A stretch of DNA of 64,000 bases from Sunxiuqinia sp963678245 (GTDB lineage: Bacteria > Bacteroidota > Bacteroidia > Bacteroidales > Prolixibacteraceae). Where the stretch lies: positions 310,001 through 374,000 of the forward strand of contig OZ223308.1 of NCBI GenBank assembly GCA_965140765.1, in the 5' to 3' direction. Numbering within the stretch: position 1 is the first letter of the stretch; the number at the start of each line of letters is the position of its first letter. The notes under the pieces are model-generated. The model searched no databases, had not been told where the DNA came from, and saw only the letters and a list, made by a program, of their open reading frames with translations. The position numbers and the translations under genes were made by a program. Positions 16,732 through 24,091 of the stretch are shown piece by piece.

Positions 16732-17864
16732 TTCTGTTCGTTTGTCGAATAAGAATTTAAAAGCATCAACGCATCTTCGTAGTTTAACGCTTTTTTGGCT
16801 TTGTGAGCAATTTCCTTCATCCGAAACATGATATCTTGCAACTGCTCCTTCGAAGTCAGAATTCCTTTTGACCGTAGATAGTGATTTAATCCACCACTGC
16901 CGGAATGCTTCCCAAAAACCAATTCGGTTTCGCGACCAAAATCAGCTGGATTGAAGGCCTGGTAGCTCAATTCGTTTCGAACCAAACTGCGACAATGAAT
17001 ACCCGATTCGTGACGGCAAATCATTTCGCCAACAATAGGCTTCGATTCGGGCAATTTACGAAGCGACAATTCCGAAACCGTTTTGCACAATTCCTGCAAT
17101 TTGTCGAGCTGAATACCACAATCAGACTGCGCTGAAACTTTCATGGCGGCAGCAACTTCTTCTAAGCACGCATTTCCTGCACGTTCTCCCAGTCCGTTTA
17201 CAGTTAAACTTGCTGAAGCACATCCTGCAAGAGCAGCTGAAACCGTATTGGCAGTGGCCATTCCTAAATCATTGTGTCCATGAAATTCGAACTCGACACC
17301 AGGAAATTCCTGAACTAACCAGCTAAACAAGTCCATTGTACACATTGGGTTCAACGTACCAACCGTGTCAGCAATTCGAATGCGATTAACTCCTTCGGTT
17401 AAACATGCGGTAATAAATTGGTGCAAAAACGCCCGATTTGCACGACTGGCATCCTGTGCGCCAACAGCCACAAAATCGAAACGTTCACGAGCAAAAGCCA
17501 CCATCGGTTTGATGCGATCCATCACCCACTTCCGGTTTTTATCAATAGATACCTGCTGAATGTCAGAAACCGGAAATGAAATATTCATCCGTCCGGCACC
17601 TGTTTTTTCGGCTGCTACCATATCTTCTTCGGTTGCACGCCCCCAACAAGTCGATTGAAACCGAAAACCCGCGTTTACAATTTCGCGAATAACCCTTTGC
17701 TCGTTCTCCCCCATAATAGGAGTGCCAACCTCCAATTCTTTCACCCCGGCTTCGTCAAGCAAAGCGGCAATCTTCAGTTTTTCATCAAAACTGAAAACCA
17801 CTCCGGGGGCTTGTTCGCCGTCCCGAAGGGTTGTGTCAATTATATGGAGTGATCTAGCGGTCAT
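16728..17864 (-). CDS. nifV: Homocitrate synthase NifV
   Basis: 378 residues. It condenses acetyl-CoA with 2-oxoglutarate to homocitrate, the organic ligand of FeMo-co. The TIM barrel of the DRE-TIM family is clear: DTTLRDGEQAPG at residues 10-21 and the metal-binding EFHGHNDLG with His195 and His197. The region AGNACLEEVAAAMKV is typical of homocitrate and isopropylmalate synthases. Length matches NifV and is shorter than LeuA because the C-terminal leucine-feedback domain is missing. It begins one base after the ferredoxin stop and ends overlapping the ModE-like gene. The nif context separates it from lysine-pathway homocitrate synthase. Confidence 0.94.
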   Translation of the reverse strand: MTARSLHIIDTTLRDGEQAPGVVFSFDEKLKIAALLDEAGVKELEVGTPIMGENEQRVIREIVNAGFRFQSTCWGRATEEDMVAAEKTGAGRMNISFPVSDIQQVSIDKNRKWVMDRIKPMVAFARERFDFVAVGAQDASRANRAFLHQFITACLTEGVNRIRIADTVGTLNPMCTMDLFSWLVQEFPGVEFEFHGHNDLGMATANTVSAALAGCASASLTVNGLGERAGNACLEEVAAAMKVSAQSDCGIQLDKLQELCKTVSELSLRKLPESKPIVGEMICRHESGIHCRSLVRNELSYQAFNPADFGRETELVFGKHSGSGGLNHYLRSKGILTSKEQLQDIMFRMKEIAHKAKKALNYEDALMLLNSYSTNEQK

Positions 17865-18170
17865 TTAATCTGCAATCAAATATTCCTCTACTGATTCACC
17901 TTCTTCCAGCGCATCCAGAATTTCGTCGATACGCTCTTCTGTGATTCCACCGTACCATAAGTTTAATGGTTGAACCACCATAACTGGTCCTTGCGAGCAA
18001 ACATTTAAGCATGCAGTTGATGTAACAGCGACATCGATGCCACGGTCATTGCATTCTTCCATGATGTATGGAATAAAATCAGAAGCGCCGGTTTTGTTAC
18101 AAAACCCTTTGGCGTCGCCTGCCACCCGGTACGAATTGCAAACTAAAATGTGATATTCAGGTTTTTTCAT
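17865..18170 (-). CDS. Thioredoxin-like [2Fe-2S] ferredoxin of the nif cluster
   Basis: 101 residues. Cluster cysteines fit the clostridial/Azotobacter thioredoxin-like [2Fe-2S] ferredoxin pattern: Cys11, Cys24, Cys54 and Cys58, with an extra Cys40. The C-terminus is strongly acidic (ALEEGESVEEYLIAD), suited to docking on a partner. Ferredoxins of this family interact with the nitrogenase MoFe protein in Clostridium pasteurianum, and the place between nifB and nifV supports a nitrogenase-linked or cofactor-assembly role. It is directly preceded by the 102-nt leader element with a 23-codon ORF, and its stop abuts the nifV start. Confidence 0.88.
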   Translation of the reverse strand: MKKPEYHILVCNSYRVAGDAKGFCNKTGASDFIPYIMEECNDRGIDVAVTSTACLNVCSQGPVMVVQPLNLWYGGITEERIDEILDALEEGESVEEYLIAD

Positions 18171-18263
18171 ACGATTAAAATTGTTTATTTATAAAGTATC
18201 ATATGGAACTCGCACTTTAATCATTACCTTTTGTGTATTGACTAAATATGCTCGTTTCATTGT
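18162..18263 (-). repeat. 102-nt leader element, copy A (before ferredoxin)
   Basis: Aligns without gaps to 34444-34545 with 92 of 102 identical positions by hand count. It covers the whole leader plus the first nine bases (ATGAAAAAA) of the following gene. It contains a 23-codon open frame (18189-18260) whose stop is 18 nt before the ferredoxin ATG. The two genes that follow are unrelated, so the shared part is the leader itself. Confidence 0.85.
18189..18260 (-). CDS. Possible 23-codon leader ORF inside element A
   Basis: ATG at 18260, TAA at 18189-18191. The predicted peptide begins MKRAYLV and ends RVPYDTL. The corresponding frame in element B begins MKRACLV and ends RVPSDTL. Both are intact, but six of the eight base changes in the ORF are non-synonymous, so protein-level constraint is not shown. 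It could be a leader peptide, a translated upstream ORF or chance. Confidence 0.35.
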   Translation of the reverse strand: MKRAYLVNTQKVMIKVRVPYDTL

Positions 18264-18295
18264 TGAAAATATTTAAAGGTTGATTTATTTGTTGT

Positions 18296-18395
18296 TGCCC
18301 TGATTTTGTTTCAGGATCTGTTTGATAAACGTATCTTTCCTTATTAGATGGAGATCCCGAAATAAATTCGGGATGACTATGTCTTTTCAGAAACG
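18296..18395 (-). repeat. REP-like double palindrome after nifB
   Basis: Two imperfect palindromes of the same build lie in the nifB-ferredoxin gap: CCTGATTTTGTTTCAGG at 18300-18316 and CCCGAAATAAATTCGGG at 18356-18372, joined by about 40 bases. Units of this build are typical interspersed intergenic palindromes in Bacteroidota. Translation of the same DNA gives a meaningless 77-codon frame. Confidence 0.6.
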
Positions 18396-18397
18396 GT

Positions 18398-19657
18398 TCA
18401 TCCGCAACCAGTGCCACTGCCGGAACACTCGGCACCACAGCGGAAAACATCAGCCTTTTTAACCGTCTTCAAGCTTTTGCCTTTGTAGATAGCATCCAAC
18501 CCATCATCAATCAGCCCAGTCATTTCTATAATTTGAATTCCCGAGCGGCCAATGATCGATGATGGAGAAGGTCCAATTCCTCCCACTAACAAGGCACGGC
18601 AATCGTCAATACTTTTACCCAGCGCTTCCCATCGATTATTTCCGGTTCCGGATGGTGGCGTACGACGCTCTTCAACTAAACGGTAACCCGAAGGTGTTTC
18701 TTTATATATATATAATGAGTCGGCTTCGCCTAAGTGTTGGTTGACCAACATTCCTTCATTACTGGCAACAGCGACATATTTGCGAGTCTCATCAACTTCT
18801 ACCGACATTTTTGCTACATCACTCAGCAGTTTCTTTGCTTCCGGATCATCTTGCCCGAGTAAACCAACAGCATCAGCACGACAGCGAGCACAGTGAGTCA
18901 TTGGTTTTATGTGCTGTGCTATTTTAGCACGAACTTCACGCATGGTAATCGCTGATGGCTCTTCCAAATCTTCGAATGGTGTATCAGCAACCGGATAAAG
19001 AGGAATTGCATTCATCAGATCTGCTCCCAGCTCTTTCGCCGATTTAGCGATATCGCCAACCAAGTGATCATTGATTCCTGGCACAACGATGGTATTGATC
19101 TTAACAGTAATACCATACATTTTCAGCATTTTTATCGCTTCCAGTTGTTTTGCCAGCAACATTTTTGCTGCTTCTTTTCCAACATATCCACGCTTATCTA
19201 ATCTCACCCAGCTATAAATATCTTTGGTAACTTCGGCGTCTAACGCGTTCATGGTAATGGTAACGTGGCTTACTTTTAGTTCGGCCAGTTCATCAACATA
19301 AGGAGCTACATTCAATCCGTTTGACGACAGACACAAGATCATTTCCGGAAACTCCTTGCGGATCAAGCGCAAAGTAGTCATGGTTTCAACCGGATTTGCG
19401 AATGGGTCGCCGGGACCTGCAATTCCTACAACTGAAAGATGAGGCATTTTCTCCTTCAACTTAATCAGGTAAGTTAATGCTTGCTCGGGTGACAAAATTT
19501 TACTGGTTACTCCCGGACGGCTCTCGTTTACACAATCATTATCCCTCTTGCAATAATTACATTGAATGTTACATTTGGGAGCTACAGGTAAATGAACCCG
19601 TGCATATTTTCCTTTCGCTTCTTTGCTAAAACATGGATGTTTTTCAATATCTATCAT
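18398..19657 (-). CDS. nifB: FeMo-cofactor biosynthesis radical SAM protein NifB (with NifX-like tail)
   Basis: 419 residues. It fuses two [4Fe-4S] clusters with carbide insertion to give NifB-co, the precursor of FeMo-co. The N-terminal radical SAM cluster motif CNIQCNYC has Cys29, Cys33 and Cys36. GIAGPGDPFANP is the SAM-binding glycine region, and further Cys (CARCRADAVG near residue 256) are typical of NifB. From about residue 290 the NifX/NafY-like domain VAVASNEG...QHLGEADSLYIY follows, so this is the two-domain form. The tail ends in a Cys/Gly-rich stretch (GAECSGSGTGCG). Preceded by a 33-bp inverted repeat after nifN. Confidence 0.95.
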   Translation of the reverse strand: MIDIEKHPCFSKEAKGKYARVHLPVAPKCNIQCNYCKRDNDCVNESRPGVTSKILSPEQALTYLIKLKEKMPHLSVVGIAGPGDPFANPVETMTTLRLIRKEFPEMILCLSSNGLNVAPYVDELAELKVSHVTITMNALDAEVTKDIYSWVRLDKRGYVGKEAAKMLLAKQLEAIKMLKMYGITVKINTIVVPGINDHLVGDIAKSAKELGADLMNAIPLYPVADTPFEDLEEPSAITMREVRAKIAQHIKPMTHCARCRADAVGLLGQDDPEAKKLLSDVAKMSVEVDETRKYVAVASNEGMLVNQHLGEADSLYIYKETPSGYRLVEERRTPPSGTGNNRWEALGKSIDDCRALLVGGIGPSPSSIIGRSGIQIIEMTGLIDDGLDAIYKGKSLKTVKKADVFRCGAECSGSGTGCG

Positions 19658-19683
19658 AGCGTTCTGGTTTTTGTGGGTCTTTT

Positions 19684-19716
19684 AGTGATCGGATGACTTC
19701 AAGTCATCCGATCACT
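19684..19716. other. Perfect inverted repeat between nifN and nifB
   Basis: 16-base arms (AGTGATCGGATGACTT and its complement) around a single C. No U-run follows on either strand, so it is not a standard intrinsic terminator. An RNA-processing or stability hairpin, or a protein-binding dyad, is possible. Confidence 0.7.
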
Positions 19717-19729
19717 GTCGCTCCCAGTT

Positions 19730-21148
19730 CTACATATACTTATAGCCGACCGAAGAATGGTCTTGTTTATACTCTATTAATGCGTTTACAACTTTGTCGA
19801 ACAGTTCCTGAGTGCCCGAATAGCCAACATGCTTAATGCGCTGACCACCGATTCGGTCGTGGATTGGAAATCCACTGCGGATAATTGGAACCTGCAATTC
19901 GCGGGCGATGTAATACGCCTTGCTGTTTCCCACGAAAAGGTCTGGCTTGTTTTCCTGACACCACTCATGAATATTTTCGTAGTCGAAATGGTTTTTAGCC
20001 AGAATCTTCTCTCCCCGCTCGGGGCAATATTTACGAATTTCTGATTCAAGCTTCCCACTTTCGCCGCCGGTAGCAGCAAGAACGACGTCAATTCCAATTT
20101 CATCAAGGAAAGTAGTCATGGCAATTACAAAATCTTCTTCGCCATAAACCACCGCTTTCTTTCCGAAAATGTATTTGTGTCCATCAGCGTAGGAATCAAT
20201 CAAACGGCCACGCTCACGCATGTAGCGGGTAGGCATTTCTTTTCCTGAAATTTTCTCAAGAGCTTCGAAAAATGCGTCGCTCAACTTCACTCCTATCGGC
20301 ATCGGCATTTGGTAATTTTCAACCCCAAATTCCTTTTGGAGGTATGAGGCTGCAGTCGATGATAAGCTCTTACTTCTCACCCGACCCGAGAGTGATCCTT
20401 GATTGATAACAGTGCCAAACTCAATGGAAGCAGCTGCTGAACCGCAGGTTTCAATTTCGCTAATTGATGTGCCGCCTTCTGGGATTCGCTTGTACGATTT
20501 CCAAATTGGGTTGTCAAGCGTATCCGAATAATCGGGAACCATCACATAATCAAGACCAAAATCACTCAAAATATATTTTAACTGACGTAAGTCTTCGGTA
20601 GAAACAAAACCAGGGAACAGGTTCACATGCTCGCCTTTCGCACCTGCTTTGGCGAAAGTTCTCACCGCCGAAGCAACCGCTTCATGAAATCCGTCCATGT
20701 GCGATCCCTGGTAGCTAGGGGTAGATGCTGTTACGATGTGAGGTAAATTCTCATGCTTATTATCTTCTTTATAATTGTGCATGTATAAATTAACATCGTC
20801 GCCAATCGTTTCTGATAGACAAGTGGTACACATGGCAACCACTTCAGGATTGTATTGTCCAATTACATTATTAAGAGCTGTATAGCAATTGGCACCGCCA
20901 CCAAATACGGTCGCTTCTTCTGAGAAGTTTGACGAAGCAATATCAACCGGTTCTTTGTAGTGGCTAATCAGGTAACGACGAATGTAGGTCGCGCAGCCCT
21001 GTCCACCATGAATAATGGGGACACATCCGCGAATTCCCTTAAAAGCTATGCTGGCACCTAGTGGAGCACAGAGCTTACAAGCATTCCGCGTGGCTGTGAA
21101 TTCTTTTGTCGATTTTAATTTGGGTGCATTTTCAAACATATTCTTCAA
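19730..21148 (-). CDS. nifN: FeMo-cofactor scaffold subunit NifN
   Basis: 472 residues, NifK-like. With NifE it forms the NifE2N2 scaffold on which NifB-co matures before transfer to NifDK. Conserved nitrogenase-type blocks include RNACKLCAPLGA near residue 22, GGQGCATYIRRYLISHYKEP near 48, CTTCLSETIGDD near 110 and the late RSGFPIHDRIG block near 430. Distinction from NifK rests on its pairing with NifE and the separate, better NifK downstream of nifD. The gap to nifE is 63 bp and is filled by a 7-nt-periodic array. Confidence 0.92.
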   Translation of the reverse strand: MKNMFENAPKLKSTKEFTATRNACKLCAPLGASIAFKGIRGCVPIIHGGQGCATYIRRYLISHYKEPVDIASSNFSEEATVFGGGANCYTALNNVIGQYNPEVVAMCTTCLSETIGDDVNLYMHNYKEDNKHENLPHIVTASTPSYQGSHMDGFHEAVASAVRTFAKAGAKGEHVNLFPGFVSTEDLRQLKYILSDFGLDYVMVPDYSDTLDNPIWKSYKRIPEGGTSISEIETCGSAAASIEFGTVINQGSLSGRVRSKSLSSTAASYLQKEFGVENYQMPMPIGVKLSDAFFEALEKISGKEMPTRYMRERGRLIDSYADGHKYIFGKKAVVYGEEDFVIAMTTFLDEIGIDVVLAATGGESGKLESEIRKYCPERGEKILAKNHFDYENIHEWCQENKPDLFVGNSKAYYIARELQVPIIRSGFPIHDRIGGQRIKHVGYSGTQELFDKVVNALIEYKQDHSSVGYKYM

Positions 21149-21151
21149 TTT

Positions 21152-21200
21152 CTTTGAGTTTCGGGTTACGAGTTCCGTTTCACCAGCCTTCGTTTTCCCT
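21152..21200 (-). repeat. Heptad-periodic stretch in the nifE-nifN gap
   Basis: Plus strand units TGAGTTT, CGGGTTA, CGAGTTC repeat GTT every seven bases, in the same style as the rRNA spacer array (which also has GGGTTACNAGTT). It occupies the region just before the nifN start. Confidence 0.5.
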
Positions 21201-21211
21201 TTTCCACCTTT

Positions 21212-22540
21212 CTACTTCATGAATTGCCAAACCGGACTGCAAACCGAAGCGTGTACTTCCTTTGCAAAATTCAGCATGCCATCGTATCCCGCGAGAGCTT
21301 CTTTACGTTCATGATTGTGATCGCAGAAACCTAATCCTAATTTGTAAGCGATTGGTCTTTCTTTCACTCCTCCGATAAATAAATCGGCCCCGGTTTGTTT
21401 CACGAACTCTGAGAGTTCATTTGGATTGGAATCATCAACGATGATTGTTCCTTCATCACACAAGTCTTTCAATAAATCATAATCGTCCTGATTACCTGTT
21501 TGTGAGCCAACCACAACGGCTTTCATTCCGATTAAGCGAAGTGCTTTTACCAGAGAAATAGCTTTGAAAGCACCGCCAACATAAATGGCTGCTTTCTTGC
21601 CCTCCAGATCCTGACGATACTCTTGTAAGGCAGGCAGCAATTTGCTTAGTTCTTCTTTTACCAGCTTCCGGGCTTTTTCCATCATTTCGTCTGATTTGAA
21701 GAATTTGGCGACTTCGTAAAGTGCGTCCGACATATCTTCAATTCCGAAATAGGAAACTTTCATAAACGGAATACCGTATTTTTCTTTCATTCCTTTTGCC
21801 AGGCCAATCATCGATCCTGAACATTGCACAACGTTTAACTGGGCCGTGTGCGCTTTGCGAACATCATCTATCCGTCCGTCACCTGTCATACAGGCAACCA
21901 TGTTCACACCCATTTTTTTGTAGTATTCTGATAACATCCAGAGTTCCCCAGCCAAGTTAAAATCTCCAAGAATGTTAATACTGTGTTCCGGTGCTTTATA
22001 GGTCGTGTCGGTACCCATTAGTTTTGCCAATGCATCGCAAGCCACTTTGTAGCCATCTTTTTTACTTCCTGCGAAACCTGCTGCCATTACTGGAATAACA
22101 TCGATGCCTTTTTCGCGTGTAACCCGCCTACACACAGCTTCAACATCGTCGCCAATTACTCCAACTATACAGGTTCCATAAACAAAAGCGCCTTTGGGTT
22201 TGTACATATCAATCAAACTAGCCAAAGCGTTGTACAGTCGTTCTTCGCCACCAAAAACAACTTCTTTTTCTTTTAAATCCGTGGTAAAACTCAACCGGTG
22301 AAGTTGTGGTCCGGAAGAAAGAGAACCACGAATATCCCAAGTGTAAGCAGCACAACCAACCGGGCCATGAATTAAATGCAAGGCATCGGCAATGGGGTAC
22401 AACACAACACGTGATCCGCAGAATACACATGCCCGCTGACTGACCGATCCGGCCACACTGGCTTTACCACAAGCGATTTTTGCATCGCCATCTCCTTTCG
22501 TGAGAATTTGTGTTTGCCTGTCTTTTATAAATGTATTCAT
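21212..22540 (-). CDS. nifE: FeMo-cofactor scaffold subunit NifE
   Basis: 442 residues from ATG 22540, NifD-like partner of NifN. Cys38, Cys41 (RACVFCGSR) and Cys63 (HGPVGCAAYTWD) correspond to the cluster-binding cysteines of the family; GTCIVGVIGDD is the third block. A frame open to ATG 22609 would add 23 residues, but these would cover the hairpin after nifK, so the inner start (MNTFIKDRQTQIL) is preferred. Cys in VVQCSGSMIGLAKGM sits where NifD has its FeMo-co Cys. Second half of the operon, after a terminator-like hairpin. Confidence 0.93.
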   Translation of the reverse strand: MNTFIKDRQTQILTKGDGDAKIACGKASVAGSVSQRACVFCGSRVVLYPIADALHLIHGPVGCAAYTWDIRGSLSSGPQLHRLSFTTDLKEKEVVFGGEERLYNALASLIDMYKPKGAFVYGTCIVGVIGDDVEAVCRRVTREKGIDVIPVMAAGFAGSKKDGYKVACDALAKLMGTDTTYKAPEHSINILGDFNLAGELWMLSEYYKKMGVNMVACMTGDGRIDDVRKAHTAQLNVVQCSGSMIGLAKGMKEKYGIPFMKVSYFGIEDMSDALYEVAKFFKSDEMMEKARKLVKEELSKLLPALQEYRQDLEGKKAAIYVGGAFKAISLVKALRLIGMKAVVVGSQTGNQDDYDLLKDLCDEGTIIVDDSNPNELSEFVKQTGADLFIGGVKERPIAYKLGLGFCDHNHERKEALAGYDGMLNFAKEVHASVCSPVWQFMK

Positions 22541-22555
22541 ACGCTTAATCTTTAG

Positions 22556-22588
22556 AAGAAAAGGGGGCTGCGGGTAGCCCCCTTTCTT
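22556..22588 (-). terminator. Terminator-like hairpin between nifK and nifE
   Basis: Minus strand shows a GGGGGCT/AGCCCCC core stem extended by an A/T-rich lower stem, loop ACCCGC, followed by TTTTCTTCT. It lies between the structural genes and nifEN and could reduce, but probably not abolish, read-through. Confidence 0.65.
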
Positions 22589-22690
22589 ATTTGACATTAT
22601 GAAGAACATGTTTAGAGGGATGTCTCCCTGAAGATCCTTCCATTTTGGCTGAAGAGAAGGATGTTTTATACATAGAGATAGATGTAAAGA

Positions 22691-24073
22691 TTACATGACA
22701 AGTTCGAATGATTCCTCGATAGCTGTTGCATCGATTTTATCCATGATGCCACTCAGGATTTTTTCGACGATACGCAAACCTCCCAGATAACCTACCGTTG
22801 GGAAATAACTGTGGCCGATACGGTCGATGATTGGGAATCCCATGCGAACGAATGGTATATTTTCATCACGAGCGATGTATTTTCCATAGGTGTTACCAAT
22901 AATCAGGTCAACGGCCTCTTGTTTAATCCACTGGTGCATCAACAGCATATCAGCTTGAGGGCCGTTTTTGTATTTGGCTTCCGGGCAACGTCCTGCAAAT
23001 ATCTCTTCCATTCTCCTTGCGAAAGCTTTTCCTGGAGTTCCTGAAACGATGTAAACTGGTTTCATGTCCATATCCAACAAGAATTCTACTAATGGAATGA
23101 TGTTATCAGGGTCACCAAAAACAGCTACACGTTTTCCGTATAAGTACTGGTGCATATCTGTGATAGCGTCAACCAAACGTCCGCGCTCATCGGCAATGGT
23201 TTCAGGAATTGAAACTTTACCGGCAGTTGCTAAAGCCTGAATAAAACGGTCAGTTGCTTTCAATCCAATTGGAAGGTCGGTGATATCATAGGAAACTTTG
23301 CACTTGTTGTCCAACATTTTGGCAGCCTTTTCAGTTCCCCAAGCTCCTAGCCCAACAGTTTTCATGCTATCACCCATGCTAACCATTTCAGGAATAGTCG
23401 TACCACCTTTAGGGTACATTTCGTATTTTCCGACCATTGGAGTATCCAAAACATCCGAGGTATCCGGAAGAAGTACAGATTTAACTTTCATTAATTCTGT
23501 GATTCTTTTCAACTCGCGCATGTCAGAAGGTTCTACCCAACCAGACAACAAGTTTATTTGCTTAATTTTGTCGTCCGTTTTTTCTGCGAAATATTTTGCA
23601 AATGCTTCCAACATGTTGGCATAACCAGTAACGTGAGACCCAACGTAAGAAGGTGTTGAAGCCTGAATTACGTGTCTTCCTTCCGGAATTCGACCATCAT
23701 CTTTAGCTTTAGCGACGATTTGCCCAAGGTCATCACCAATTGTTTCAGACAAACAGGTTGAGTGAACAGCGATGATTTCAGGTTCGTAAATTCCGAAGAT
23801 ATTGTCAACCGCTGTCAGCAAGTTGGCTTGTCCTCCAAACACTGAAGCACCCTCGGTAAATGAACTTGTTGCAGCCATTACCGGCTCTTTGTAGTGACGG
23901 GTTAATGCACTTCTGTGATAAGAACAGCATCCTTGCGAACCATGACTATGTGGTAAACATCCGTGCACTCCCAGTGCGGCGTACATTGCTCCGACCGGTT
24001 GGCAAGTTTTTGCCGGGTTAACGGTTAGGGCTTTTCGCTCTTTTACTTGATCTGTTGTATGTTTTAGTAACAT
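22691..24073 (-). CDS. nifK: Nitrogenase MoFe protein beta subunit NifK
   Basis: 460 residues. With NifD it forms the alpha2-beta2 MoFe protein. P-cluster cysteines are visible at Cys24 (AKTCQPVGA), Cys49 (GSQGCCSYHRS) and Cys107 (HSTCLSETIGDD). The long N-terminal extension of Azotobacter-type NifK is missing, as in clostridial and other anaerobe enzymes. It starts 18 nt after the nifD stop. TSSFTEGASVFGGQANL and FVRMGFPIIDRIGHS are standard family blocks. Vanadium or iron-only enzymes are unlikely because no VnfG/AnfG gene is present. Confidence 0.95.
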   Translation of the reverse strand: MLLKHTTDQVKERKALTVNPAKTCQPVGAMYAALGVHGCLPHSHGSQGCCSYHRSALTRHYKEPVMAATSSFTEGASVFGGQANLLTAVDNIFGIYEPEIIAVHSTCLSETIGDDLGQIVAKAKDDGRIPEGRHVIQASTPSYVGSHVTGYANMLEAFAKYFAEKTDDKIKQINLLSGWVEPSDMRELKRITELMKVKSVLLPDTSDVLDTPMVGKYEMYPKGGTTIPEMVSMGDSMKTVGLGAWGTEKAAKMLDNKCKVSYDITDLPIGLKATDRFIQALATAGKVSIPETIADERGRLVDAITDMHQYLYGKRVAVFGDPDNIIPLVEFLLDMDMKPVYIVSGTPGKAFARRMEEIFAGRCPEAKYKNGPQADMLLMHQWIKQEAVDLIIGNTYGKYIARDENIPFVRMGFPIIDRIGHSYFPTVGYLGGLRIVEKILSGIMDKIDATAIEESFELVM

Positions 24074-24091
24074 GATAATTCCTCCTGATTT

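Noticed and set aside
18217..18450. 77-codon minus frame overlapping the nifB end
   Set aside because: It overlaps nifB out of frame and the rest is the REP-like palindrome region; a chance frame.
22541..22609. N-terminal extension of NifE to an ATG at 22609
   Set aside because: It would translate through the terminator-like hairpin; the inner ATG 22540 fits the family start.
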